Shown here piece by piece: positions 21,854 through 33,243 of a stretch of 64,000 nt of DNA (position 1 is the first letter of the stretch; each line of letters begins with the position of its first letter). The stretch spans positions 17,236,001 through 17,300,000 of the forward strand of contig NC_083603.1 in assembly GCF_029168945.1 (NCBI RefSeq). The letters are read 5' to 3'. Made by a program: the position numbers and the translations under genes. Under the pieces are notes generated by a model. It was given only the letters and a program-made list of their open reading frames with translations. It ran no database searches and was not told the origin of the DNA. The DNA comes from Cannabis sativa. Lineage: Eukaryota > Streptophyta > Magnoliopsida > Rosales > Cannabaceae.

Positions 21854-22826
21854 TCGGTGGCGTTTGGTTAGAAAAAATAAATACATAAGAATAGGAACGT
21901 GTTAGAATTTGAAATAAGATATATGGGATTTTATCTCAAAACCAATTAGCAATGAGACGAGTAGTTCATTCATTTTATATATGGTAATTTATTTCCACAT
22001 ATTAGTAATGTGGAACTAACTCTAATACATCCTCCTCACGTTTGGACTTGAAAAGTGTGGGTATAACGAGCGACATTTAAGAGATCATAAGGTCGAATGT
22101 AACATTTGAAACAATCCCACAAGGCCAAATATCGAGAAATTTGTGGGTGTACACGTCGGGAAATTTGTGTATTTTGAAATAGGTCAAAGACTCCAACACT
22201 GAAAATTGGCACACATTGGCCGAAAAGTCCTAAATGGAGGTTAAAGGAGAGACAGCAAAAGTTTTTAAGTTTGGCTCAATGCTCTTTTATGGCTCGCTTT
22301 TTTAGATCGGGAGCACTTTGAACTCAAAATATATCACAAGCGGCTATGATACCATGTTAAGAACTTTGGAGAGACAGCAAAAGTTTTTAAGTTTGGCTCA
22401 ATGCTCTTTTATGGTTCGCTTTTTTAGATCGGGAGCACTTTGAACTCAAAACATATCACAAGCGGCTATGATACCATGTTAAGAACTTTGGAGAGAAAAA
22501 GAGAGAATGATTTTCATTGATTTGAATAATGGTACAATAGTGGTATATATATACTACAAAGCCAGCTGAGAATACAATTGGAGAATGGAAATGGAATGAA
22601 ATTAAATTTAAAACGCATATCGAAAATTGACAAACGAATTATTAAATTTGTTCTCATCTAGCATTGTAATGGCCTTTTCTTCTATTTTCAAATGGAATAG
22701 TCATTTCACCAAAATGATAGAAAAGTCATTCTATTGGAATGACATTCCAATCCTTTAAAAATAACCAAACAAAGGAATTGAATAAACATTTTCTTTTCTA
22801 TTTCATTACTTCTAATCAAACGCTAC
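21854..22826. mobile_element. DNA-transposon-like block (GGTGGCGTTTGGTTAGA ends) holding an LTR-type remnant
   Basis: The left end GGTGGCGTTTGGTTAGA and the right end 'tctaatcaaacgctacc' are inverted copies with two mismatches, as in plant MITE-like elements. No clear target duplication could be fixed. The interior (about 21900-22500) looks like a decayed small LTR element: 'ctaactctaatacatcctcctcacg' is an LTR-type word, and a Met-tRNA-type primer site on - follows at 22348-22362 and 22470-22484. Confidence 0.45.
22246..22489 (+). repeat. Two-copy 122-bp tandem repeat
   Basis: 'ggagagacagcaaaag' starts at 22246 and again at 22368, and the third start at 22490 is only partial. The copies differ at two or three positions. 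Each copy carries 'cggctatgataccatg', the complement of a Met-tRNA primer site. Confidence 0.9.
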
Positions 22827-23140
22827 CTTAAAACTAAAAAAGAATGATTATGTTTATCATTGCACTAAATTTATATGTATACATAAATAATATACCCCTA
22901 AATATTGGCACATTTTAAATATTTTAATCTCGTTTTTATTATAGTTATAGTGAAACTTCTTTACTTTTTTATCTTTTCTATATATTTTAGAATGTAAAAA
23001 ATAAAGTTTAAACAATTTATCACACTCGTGCTCCTTTATTTTTAGCCGAGTAAAAGAAACTATTCTAAAATCTAAATTCGACAGTGTAAATTATTTATAA
23101 TTTTAAAAAACTTTCTTGAGATTTACTCTAATGAACATCA
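22827..23140. other. Intergenic AT-rich DNA, nothing recognised
   Basis: No ORF, repeat or boundary is seen between the DNA-transposon-like block and MULE 2. Confidence 0.5.
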
Positions 23141-23149
23141 TCATAAAAA

Positions 23150-24396
23150 TAGTAATTTACGGCTAAACTTCTCTCCTTGAACTTTGAAGTTTGGTGCGGT
23201 CAAATTCTTAGACTGAAAAAATTATGACTAAACTCCCCAACCTCTACAATCGTTTTAGTCAGCACTCATTCCGTTAGTTTTTGGTTGTTAAGTGCTATAT
23301 AGACCTGTCATTGTGTACACAAGTGTATATGTGGTGAAATATTATTGAGCCACTTAATATTAAATTAATAATTAAAAATAAATTAAAATATTTAAAAAAA
23401 AAATTAATAATTAGAATAAAAAATTAAATTTTAAAATTAAAAAAAATTAAAAAAAATATATGTTATTTCTCTTTTTTCTTTTTTTCTTTACTTTTTTCTC
23501 ATTTTTCTTTTTTCTTTTTCTTCGTTCTGCTTCTTCTTCTTCACACTACCCAGAAAACCATCCCCAAAAAACCCACCGCCAACCAACCCCCACCCTAAAA
23601 CCCAGCACCACTTCGAAAAAATTGAGAAAACATCACCACCTCAAGCCCCCACCGAAACCACCACCTCAACCTATATTTCATATCTAAATCATACCCAAAA
23701 AAAATAATAAAAACCACATAAAAAAATTAACTATATAAAAAACTAAATCAAGGAAAAATACATCAAAGAATAAAACCATCAACAAAAACCACATAAAAAA
23801 TCTCAAATCTAGGTTGCAAGTTGCGAGTTTAAAGAGAGAGGCTTGAGGGTGGTTCATATCTGATTGTTGTCGACAAAGAGAGCAAGAGAGAATGAGATGA
23901 CGAGACCAACTGTGGTCTCGGATCCTTTCGCCAGGTAATGGAGAGAGAGTCGTGCAAGGGGAAGAGGGCCAGAGGGGTTTCGAGGCTATCAACATTTTGC
24001 GGTTCTTAGGGCTTTTGGGATTCTTGGGCTAGAAAGTTGTGTAGGTAGGGTTTTTTTAGGGTGCAGCATGAAGAAGAAGAAGAAGTAGAAGAAAAAAAGA
24101 AAAAGAAAAAAGAAAAATCAAAGAAAAAAATTTATTATCTTTTAATTTTTTAATTTTTTTTTCTTATTTTTAATTTAATTTTTTAATTATTAATATTAGG
24201 TATACCAATAAAAATTTGCCACGTGTAACTTCTATACACCTGGCAGACCATTTTGGCTCTTAACAAACTAAAATGGACGGAAGGAGTGTTGACCAAAACG
24301 ATTGTGGACGATGAGAAGTTTTGCCATAATTTTTCCAGTCTAGGGATTTGATCATGCCAAATGTCAAAGTTCAGGAAATTTGACCACAAATTACCC
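23150..24396. mobile_element. Non-autonomous Mutator-like element (MULE) 2
   Basis: The ends TAGTAATTTACGG (left) and CCACAAATTACCC (right) are inverted copies. The similarity runs inward for more than 150 bp (for example 'cagactgaaaaaattatg' type words against 'cataatttttccagtctag'). A 9-bp direct repeat TCATAAAAA flanks it (23141-23149 and 24397-24405), as expected for MULEs. No transposase is present. The interior (23520-24060) is richer in C/G than its surroundings, with a Pro-rich + frame and GA-rich stretches, so it may hold captured host sequence, but no gene was recognised. Confidence 0.8.
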
Positions 24397-24592
24397 TCAT
24401 AAAAAAAAATAATTGGAACCAAAATATTTAAATTATGTTAATTTAAAAATGTGATGCACCATAAATATATGCACACACAAAATTGAGAGGCTAAAGGAAT
24501 TTAAATTTTGGGGCCTTATATAAATAATTTAAGAATTATTAAACTAATAATTACTTTGGTGTACTAGTAAAATTTTTTAGGGCTCGTTTCGA

Positions 24593-24792
24593 ACGACGTA
24601 TTAGGTCGTATTGTATTGTATTGTATTTTATGCAATATTATGTAAAACTATATGATATTAACTTTTATGGATACCAAAATATATAATATTTTAGTATAAA
24701 TTAAAGTTTAACATAATATTATATAAAAATATGATATATAATCAAATTCAATATAATACAATACAATACAATACGACCTAATACGACCTAAA
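24593..24792. mobile_element. Palindromic MITE-like hairpin
   Basis: 'gacgtattaggtcgtattgt' (24596 on) pairs with 'acaatacgacctaatacgac' (24768 on), giving near-perfect inverted arms of about 35 bp around an AT-rich core of about 130 bp. No target duplication could be fixed. The arms are built of ATTGT pentamers. Confidence 0.7.
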
Positions 24793-25892
24793 GTTCTTAT
24801 AAATCCAAAGTTCAATCTTCTATAAACACACATTTAATATTTATATAAGAAAAAAAGAGTAAAGTTTAATTAACCTCAATCTTTAAAACAACACTTTCAA
24901 CCACTATGCTAAACCCTATTTTAATATATATTTCTCATTATTTAATATTTTATCTATATACTAATAAATTAATATATTTTTTTTACAATTTTAGAGTCCT
25001 GAACATTTAGAATTCCAAGACGCAAGCCTTGCTCGCCTCATCTCAAGGTCAGCCCTAGTCCCTTCATAGGTCCACCTATGCCTTAATGGATGTCTCATAT
25101 TGTTGTTATTAACATTATTGAGTTGGTTCTACAAAATTTAATTTAATTTAAATATAAATATGTAAAATTTAATATTTATTTTCTAGTATTAGAAATTTTA
25201 AGGTTCTTTTAACATTTCTCTTAACTTAATGGTAGTATTACCTTTACTCACAAGGATTAGATCCCAAATTTAAATCTAAGTTGAAACCATAGAAAAAAAA
25301 CTTAAAAAATTTGTGTTTCATAAATCTTTTAATGAACTAAGGTGGTATTTAGTTAGAGGTAATGAAGTGGAATGGAAAAAAAATAATTTTCATTCTATTC
25401 TTTTGTTTGACTGAATTTAAAACCATTGGAATACCATTCCGATAGAATGTCCTTTTCATCATTTTGGTAGTATGGTTGAACTTTATTTTGTTAAATGCTT
25501 TTTTTATTTTTATTTTGTGTTAAGTCACTCTTGACATCAATCTGTGATTATTAACTTGATCAAAGTTTCATTTTATAAAGTGCCGCTTTAAAACTCTACT
25601 AAGATCAAGTTAAGATTAACGCATTAAGACATTTCAAAACTTGAGTTACTAAACCGAGATATCACTTCATATGGATTAAAATGCTTCAAATGGGGGAACC
25701 TATATGCTCTCTTCCTATTGATTCCAAAACTTCAAACCAAATAAATAGCAAAAGCAAAAAGAAAGAAAAAGTGCCTCATCATGTTCAATGGTTAATGAAA
25801 CTGATTGCTAACCAAACTAACTACATAGGGGTCGCACAGATAGTGCTCCTGTATCAGAACAAAACGTAGATCTTTTGAGCAATGAAATTCTA
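24793..25892. other. Intergenic DNA with a MITE fragment; 3' flank of the ankyrin gene
   Basis: AT-rich DNA. 25331-25480 resembles the end of the block at 21854-22826 ('ggtggtatttagttagagg', then ATTCC-rich words) but lacks a second end. The last about 150 bases are the probable 3' UTR of the minus-strand ankyrin gene. No other gene was seen. Confidence 0.5.
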
Positions 25893-27711
25893 TTAGCAGT
25901 GTTGTGCACTAGCCACAGCTGCAGCAGCAGCTTCCAAAATTCTCCTAGCTTCTGTGTCCGGCTCAGGTAACTCACTCGGGATCTGACAAGAAAGATCATT
26001 AATCAGGAACATAAAAATGGATTGGTCGATCATTGAAATGCAAAGAATAGCTAAAAAGAAGACTGTAAATGTAAAGAGAGATACATGCACAGACCTTTCC
26101 GTACAAGTTTGGCATAGTAGGTGACGCTCCAGAAGCCAGCAATAATCTTACAATATCATCATGCTCGCCTCTGGCTGCATGATGAAGAGGCTGAAAAAGA
26201 AAATATAAAAACAATGAGCACTGTAGAGTGAATTTTGTAGAGGAAGTAACATGGAAAATTAGACTAACCCTTTGTTTGGTGGAGTGGATTGAAGGAGGGA
26301 TGGATTAAGGGGTTTGGAATGAGTCAATCCATCCTTAGGTTGCTTTTGTTTGGTAAGAAGGAAAGGGAGCAAATGATGGAAATTGCTATGGATTGTCAAT
26401 CTCTTGGGACCAAATGATCCTCACACATATGGGTGGATTGATGAAAAAAATTGAGAACTTATTTTTAAAATAATTATATGGCTAATTTTTTTAGTATTGC
26501 TATTTATTGTAAATAATAAAAAAATACCACTTCTTTCTTTCCTTCCTATTATACCAAACAAAACTAAAGAAAGATCAAACCTATCCTCACTTGGTACTTT
26601 TCCATACCTCTTACATAATCTATCTTTTTCTATTTCCATCCTTCTTACCAAACAAAGGATAAGAAAGACTTAAAATTGATTTAGCTACTTACTGTATCAC
26701 CCTCTGCATCAACTGATTCTAACATCCTCTTTAAGCAGTCTGCATTGTTTGCTCGGCTGAGTAGAAATTGGACTATTTCAGTGAACCCTGCAAAAATATC
26801 CATTGAAGCACATAAGTTACAATCAATATGGAAAGCTCTCAACAGAAAAGATTATCATTTATCAATTATAATGGCAAACCTACCGCTGGCACAGGCATCA
26901 TGTAGGGGAATAGCCCCATCTTCATCTTTAGCCTCCAAGTTAGCTCCCCTTTCTATGAGTAACTACAAGGACACAACTACTCTACTCAGTATAATAAATC
27001 TAAAATTCAACAAAATGAAGATAAAAAAGAATAAATGAATAAACTGTTTAACTGACCTGAACACAGGGCAAATGCCCATAGAGACAACAAAGATGAAGAG
27101 CACTGTCCCCGTCTTCTACCGGTTGATCAATGCTTCCTTCTAAGTTATCTGCGTATAGGTAAAAGAAGAAAAATAAAACTTCTTCTCCATTCAAAAGTCC
27201 AAACACCATAATCATTTAAATGTATTATGTGATAGGTTTTCCCAGAGAAAAAGGTATAGCTTTACAGGATCATATAGACAAATTTTGTTTAAAATCTCAA
27301 AATTCAGGTTGTATTAAGCCAAAATTAAACTTTGAGACCATAGAGTAGAAAACCCTAGGTTCGATTCTGGAAGGTTGAGACTAAGAAAAGGAATGGCTTT
27401 TATGTTTGTTCGTTGGTGTTTTTGGTGGGTTGAAGCAAAACAAATGAAGTTGGGCAATGAAAATGCAGAAAAAATTGGAATCATAAATAAAAAATGATAA
27501 AAAAGTGATATTAAAGTTGAGGAAAAGAGAAGAAAGTACCAAGAGCGAGACGGAAGGCGTCGACGTTGCCGAGCTGAGCAGCGGAGGCGAGGGCACGGAG
27601 GTGAGGAGGCGTGTCCAAGTCAAGCTCACCCAAATCTTCGTCGAAAAGAGCATTGTCATCTTCAAAGTCATCTTCTTCCTCTAGACCATTACGCCTCCCT
27701 GGAACCGCCAT
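25893..27711 (-). CDS. Small ankyrin-repeat protein, six exons
   Basis: Exons on -: 27711-27540, 27148-27057, 26962-26884, 26787-26693, 26190-26095 and 25982-25893. All have GT-AG introns, and together they give 624 bases, 207 residues plus stop, with no break. The N-terminus (MAVPGRRNGLEEEDDFEDDN) is very acidic up to about residue 33. Residues about 37-57 look like a degenerate first repeat (RALASAAQLGNVDAFRLAL). Clear ankyrin repeats follow: GDSALHLCCLYGH, DEDGAIPLHDACASG, and EGDTPLHHAARGEHDDIVRLL. The tail (PSELPEPDTEARRILEAAAA) is Ala-rich and helical. No membrane segment or catalytic domain is seen. It should act as a protein-protein binding module, probably soluble. It resembles a conserved single-copy type of plant ankyrin protein, but its partner is unknown. 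One intron carries a MITE. Confidence 0.93.
26268..26659. mobile_element. MITE in intron 4 of the ankyrin gene (PIF/Harbinger-like)
   Basis: The left end CCCTTTGTTTGGT and the right end ACCAAACAAAGGA are inverted copies, flanked by TAA on both sides (26265-26267 and 26660-26662), the 3-bp duplication usual for PIF/Harbinger elements. Its 392 bp lie wholly inside the intron 26191-26692. Its right end is only about 30 bp from the splice donor. Confidence 0.8.
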
Positions 27712-27933
27712 TTTTTCAATTCTCCTCTATCTTTCTCTCTCACCTTAGGGGTTTTTGGTTTTTCGGTGGACTGACAAAACTAATTTTCTTTAATGCATAA
27801 TGTTTCTCATAACGTAGTGTCGTTTATCATAAATTATGTCGTTTCTTATATTATTGATGTCCTCTTTCAATTGAATTAAAAAAGTGAAAATTACATAATT
27901 ATGGAATTTGATAAGAAAATTATAAAGATATGA
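27712..27933 (-). promoter_or_regulatory. 5' UTR and short upstream region of the ankyrin gene
   Basis: On - the GA-rich stretch at 27725-27755 is a likely 5' UTR. The gypsy LTR begins about 220 bp upstream of the ATG, so the host promoter is short or overlaps the LTR. Confidence 0.4.
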
Positions 27934-28657
27934 TGTTGCCCAAAGTTTTTTCTAATATACGTGGCGGTCTCAGCATAGGACACATGGCGAATTAAGACCT
28001 ATTACATGGAGATGAGCAAAGTACTTAATCAAATCCCCTCTTAAGGTACCAACAACTAATTCAAGAGTAGGCTCCCGAACGTGGGAAGGGCAACCCTGCA
28101 TCCCTTCTGGGAGGTGAAGGGCGTATGAACCCTTCTGGGCTAGCAAAACTAGAGATGAATTGTCACCTCGCATTTAATACGGCATGAGGGAAGCGTCTGG
28201 GAACACCCATAAGAGGGCATGTCAGACGTTATAAACCCGTCTTTTAACAATTACACAATAATTAAGGGTGCCAATGACAGCTCCATTATGAAGAATCACA
28301 TCAATCAAGAAGGGATGAAGGCTAACCTCACCTAAAACCTAGGCAACCTACTACGTAGGTTGTGCATGTCCTATTTTATACATTTGGGAACTTGTGTGCG
28401 CCCGAAGATGGCACTTAAAGACAATTAAGACATTTCTTCTTCCTACCAATTGCTATAAATACCCCTCAACAAAATTAATAGGGGAATCGGAAAAAAGAAC
28501 ACAGAATATTCTCTGTAAGAAACACCCACCTATTAATAACAGAGACTCGTGGACTACGGCTCATTAATGCCCGAACCACGTAAAAATATATGCATTAATT
28601 CTCCCTAAGCTATCATTATTACATTAAATATTTGGTTGCCAAAAATCTCGATTAACA
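27934..28657 (+). repeat. Probable 5' LTR of the gypsy element
   Basis: It ends TTAACA just before the primer site. The start TGTTGCCC is the best guess, since no second LTR exists to compare with. It contains TATAAATA at 28454-28461, about 200 bp before the LTR end. Confidence 0.55.
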
Positions 28658-28659
28658 TT

Positions 28660-28678
28660 TTGGGGCTTTCATTGAGAG
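28660..28678 (+). promoter_or_regulatory. Primer binding site of the gypsy element
   Basis: 'ttggggctttcattgagag' closely matches the 'tggtgctttcattgagag' form used by many plant Tat elements. It lies two bases after the LTR end. Confidence 0.65.
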
Positions 28679-28727
28679 TTGTTGGAAGCTTTGTTCGAAG
28701 AACGACGATAGAAGATTTAAGGTACAA

Positions 28728-30570
28728 TGGTGGAAACTAGAAACTATACACGTCAGCCTCGTCCCCCCCCCCCCCCCAAGATCCCCAGTTGACAGGGGAC
28801 GAAGAAGCAGCCTCACGAGTAAACTTAGATATAGAAGAGCAAGATGAGACACATGACGAGGAATACGAAGAAAATCAAGAAGGGTATGATGCTTATGACG
28901 ATGGCAGTTATACCAAACTACTAGCCCTAAAGAAAAAGGCAGTTGATCATGAGGTCGAGCTAGCTGCACAAAAGGAAAAAAATTGGAGGATGCAACAGAT
29001 GATGGTCGTCATGCAGAAAGCTATGAAAACGGCCGGAATCCACGTACATCCAAAGGTCGTGCCTCCGGGTCCAGGAGAAACACAAGAAGAGTCCTCGCCA
29101 AGTACCCAAAAGCATAAAAATAGGGAACGAAGCCTTATACGACATCCCACAGAAGGGAATCCTAAGAAAATCCTGCGTCTTTCCGAGAAGAATAAAAAGG
29201 CTCAGGATCCGCGAAAAGTCTACTCTAATTTCCCAAAAGGGAAAGGTCCGCAGAGAGGCAGGCTTCCTAGAGAGAGCACTGGCTCTTAGGACCGAGAGGA
29301 CCAAAAAAGCGTGTCAGTGCATCAGGAGCCTGGGGAAAGAGGCAGAAAAAGTCGCAAGCACCCCCCTACCGACCTAAGACAAAAGCTTAATAAAAAACAT
29401 GGTGACCTTAGGAAGCACTTAGAGAAAAAGAAGCAAACAATACCAGTGTCGGAGGGTGCCCTAAGCGAAGGGATCCTAGCTGAATTAGCAATCCTCCGAA
29501 AAGACAGTGCTAGGGTCTCGTGAAGGCAAAAAGGGATATGACTCGGAGTCCGACTGTGATGACTGGGAGCCCTGGGTCAGGAACATCCTAGAGGCAGAAC
29601 TCCCTAAATATTTCAAAATGCCTAAAATGGCAATATACACAAGAGATACGGACCCCATCGACCATCTGTCCCGATTCTATAGAGTAATGACAGTCATGAG
29701 AGTCAGTAATGACGCAAAGTGCTTATGTTTCCCATTAACATTGGGTGGATCCGCTGAAGAATGATTCAAGAAGTTAAAACCAGGATCCGTGAATTGTTAG
29801 AACAAGTTGCAGGTCAACTTTCGACGACAGTTTGTGGCAGTAAGAAAAATTAACCTCGAAGTAAGTGTCCTGACAACCATAAAACAACTACTAATGGAAA
29901 CCTTTAAGAAATTCATAAAGAGGTCCAAAGAGGAGGCTTCAAAAATCAAAAAAGTCGACGATGGATAATAGCTGGCACTGCTCCAAGCTAGGATTTGGAC
30001 CGGAACTCCTTTTTGGAATGAGCTGCAGCAAGAAGGAACAACAAGCCTCCAGGACGTTTAGAAGAGGGTCCAGAAGTACATTAACTTGGAAGAGGCACAA
30101 ATAGTGACTTACGGTGGATATTACTCAACCGGAGTTTTAGGATACACGATGGGGACGCAACTTCCTGGAGCTGCCCTCCATGTCATCCCACAAACAAGCG
30201 GAATACAATTTTCAGCCACTCCAGGATACACTCAAAATCTCGCCCTTGCTCCGACTCAGTCGCACTTAGGGCCACCAGCAAACAATCCCTCCGGGATGAA
30301 CGCGCAGCTCCCAGCTCCGTTTGCACCAGCCACGAGCATGGCAGGAGCGCCCCAAAGTTCCCAGAGTAAGAGGTCTTCCAAAGGTAGTATGCGACTTGAG
30401 GACAAGAGGCAAAGGAGACTATCACAATGACATAGGTCACACCACTAACGAGTGCAAAAATTTGGAAGATGAAATTGAAAGTGTAATTCGATTGGGCCAC
30501 CTGTACGAGTGGATCAAAAACAAATTGCCACATCTGAACCCAGGTCAAACTGGAGTCCCAGTACCTTAAG
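28728..30570 (+). pseudogene. gag: Gag of the Tat-type gypsy element, broken in several places
   Basis: The ATG at 28728 opens MVETRNYTRQPRP and runs into a tract of 15 C (28763-28777) that shifts the frame; the main frame continues from 28789. An acidic N-terminal part (EEQDETHDEEYEENQ) is followed by a basic stretch. Then comes the conserved gag core: AIYTRDTDPIDHLSRFYRVM, FPLTLGGSAEE, and NFRRQFVAVRKINLEVSVL (29630-29880). Stops at 29287, 29762, 29796 and 30059 and frameshifts near 29515 and 30330 interrupt it. The end DIGHTTNECKNLEDEIESVI (30430-30485) is the zinc-knuckle region of Tat gag proteins. Confidence 0.85.
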
Positions 30571-30668
30571 GAGGACCCACAACAACACTAGAGGGGCAGG
30601 TGCCTCTCGGAGGAATGCTGCATCAGCAGGCACCCAGACAACCTCCCTGAACGAATGGAAGGGTCGCC

Positions 30669-33240
30669 ATGATTTTAGGAGGTCCTCACATAGGGGGAAC
30701 CACTAGAAATGAGATGAAGTGTTACGCCAGGGCTCTGGAACATGCCAGTGAGATATGGGAAGTCACTCAACTTCCGGCTCAAAGGCCGAGACTTATGGAT
30801 CAACCTATCACCTTCATTGAGGAAGCTGCAAAGCCAGTACGCTTTCCGCATCAAGACCCCTTGGTCATCGAGACTCCAATCGTAAACAAGGTTGTGGAAA
30901 GAATAATGGTGGACAACAAAAGCTCAGTGAACTTATTATTCAAAGATGCTTTCACAACCATTGGACTCACTGACAGATTTCTCTCCCTCAACGTGTTCAT
31001 AGCTCACGAGATTTAACGAGACCACCCTCGTCCCTATGGAAAAGGTTAGGATCCCAGTCACCTTATATCCAAACTGTTGGGTTTTATGCCCTAAATAAAA
31101 CCCATTACAATCTGATTAGTTATCAATTTAAGAGATTTGAAGTGGTTTATGTTAACATGTATTTTTCATGTTTATGGTGTAATATATATATTTAATATAT
31201 GCACAAAATCAGTTAAGTCTAGAACATATATTTATTCACAATTACAGTATTATCAACACAGTGGAATGTGATTGTGATTATATGATTCAAAAGACTAAGT
31301 CCCTGTTTCATCATTGTTTTGGATTTACACTGATGTGATAATCAGCGATGAAGTATACTTTCACTTGGAGTAAGTGTTATGTTCTTTCCAGGACATCGGT
31401 AAAGTATACTAGTTTCGAATGCATGGAGTATACATTGGATTGGACCGATATTGAACTTGGTCAAGATATTATAAACTTACCGTTGTATCTTTTCAAGTCA
31501 ATATCACTAGTTGATCTTAGATTAAAAGAATCTAAATCCTGATATGCTTAGGCTCAATCTCAGCAATGCTATTCATGTTCTTTGATTTATTAGTTAAGCC
31601 TACTTTTGAGTCAGGGTGATACGTATATTTTGGGAACATGATAGTATGACTGAGTGGGAGCGCTGAACATAAATATGGAATCTATAGCTTCTACTGGTGT
31701 ATAGAAGTCAATTGATGATTCCCTTCGAGCTTAGCTAAATAGAAGTAAATGGATGAGCTCTTGTTTCAGTGACTATATCTTAGATCACTAAAACATCATT
31801 TACAGGTAGCTAAGTGTTTTAAGGGGCCAAATACATTGAGGGGTGAAAACGGTAAATTTTATCCCATCTCGATGTAAATCATCTATATAGAGGATCTTTG
31901 ATCATATTAAGATCATAATGATGGTTAAATGAGATAGCATATCTATGTCGTGGAACATATAGAATGCTCTATATAAGTCTGAGAGTGCAATTCCAAGTTC
32001 TAAGAGTGGATTCAACAAGGAATTAATAAGTTAGGGAATTTCCTTGGTAAAGTCGGTTCGACTTATTGGAAGCTCAGCAATATAGATCCATAGTCCCCAT
32101 TTTAGTTGAGACCATACTGTTTGTAAGACTCAATAATTGATTTATGATTAATTAATTATAATTCTAAAAGTTAGACTATGTCTAATTTATGAATTTTCAC
32201 TAAGCAAGGGTGAAATTGTAAAGAAAAGAGATTCTAGGTTTATTTATTAATTAAGAGACTCTATATGTCTAATTAATAATTATATTAAATGACAATATTA
32301 TTTAATAATCTATTTTAGTTATTAAATAATTAGTTTTGGCATTTAAATGGTCAGAATTGGAAAATTGGCATTTTTGGGAAAATAGAAATAAAATTGTGGA
32401 AACTGCAAAATCCAAGTGAGGCCCAATAACACCCATGACCGGCCACTTGTATGTGCATTTTCCAATTATTATTTTCAATTTTTTAATGCCAATTAATTAC
32501 TAACCTAAACCTAGCAGTTATCTATAAATGGAAAGTGATGGCTCACACCAAATAAGGCAGTTAAGCAATTACTCAGTAATTCAGGAAACTGCCTCTTTCA
32601 GAAAATTGAGCCTTCCCTTTTTCTCTATATATAGCCGCCCATCTCCTTCTTCTTGAACACACAAGAGAGATACAATTTCGAAATCCTAGTGAGAGAGTAG
32701 TGCCCACACACAGCAAACAATACCTCAATCATAGTTTGGAAGACTGTGAAGGATCAAATCCAAGAGAAGGACATTCGGACTCAGATCTTGATTATACTCT
32801 GCATCAAAAAGGATTCAAGGGTTAGAGATCTGAGTGGAAGGAGACATATTATTCCACTGCACCCAATGTAAGGTTTCTCATACTTTATATGTGTTTACTT
32901 ATTATCGTTTTAGAAGTTCATACTTAGGTTGTTAATCAACATACTTGTGAGTAGATCTAAGATCCTGGTAAAATAATTCCAACACAGACAACCCGCAAAG
33001 TACGTTCAAATATTGCACCTTCGTGGTTGTAGATTGTCCCACTGCTTATAACGCCATCTTAGATCGGCCGACCCTAGTTGACTTTAGAGTAATCACGTCA
33101 ATTCGTCACTTGTACCTTAAGTTTCCTACCCAGGAGGCGGGAATAGAAACAGTTTGGGGTAACCAGGGGAGGTGAGACCGTGTTATAACACTGCGGTACA
33201 CTTGTCCGTCTTGGCAATCTAAGGGACTAGACTAGCATCT
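30669..33240 (+). pseudogene. Protease region of the gypsy element, split by a solo LTR
   Basis: The frame 30669-31016 (GGPHIGGTTRNEMKCYARAL, then VVERIMVDNKSSVNLLFKDA) is the Tat retropepsin region; the usual DxGSS active site reads DNKSS here, so the key glycine is lost. The frame stops at 31014 and is then split by the LTR at 31075-32984. After the LTR it continues with CPTAYNAILDRPTLVDFR (about 33036-33090, third motif) up to the RT linker. Confidence 0.75.
31075..32984 (+). repeat. Solo LTR of the element A family inside gypsy protease
   Basis: A 1910-bp LTR in + orientation, TGTTGGGTTTTATGCCC to CCAACA, with no internal sequence attached. The flanks CAAAC (31070-31074) and CAGAC (32985-32989) form a 5-bp target duplication with one mismatch. 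Its divergence from 2910-4806 is clear but moderate. TATA-like 'ctataaatgg' at 32522. Confidence 0.88.
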
Positions 33241-33243
33241 ACG

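Noticed and set aside
28947..29304. Overlapping - frames opposite gypsy gag
   Set aside because: Shadows of gag; no domain, and gag motifs on + explain the sequence.
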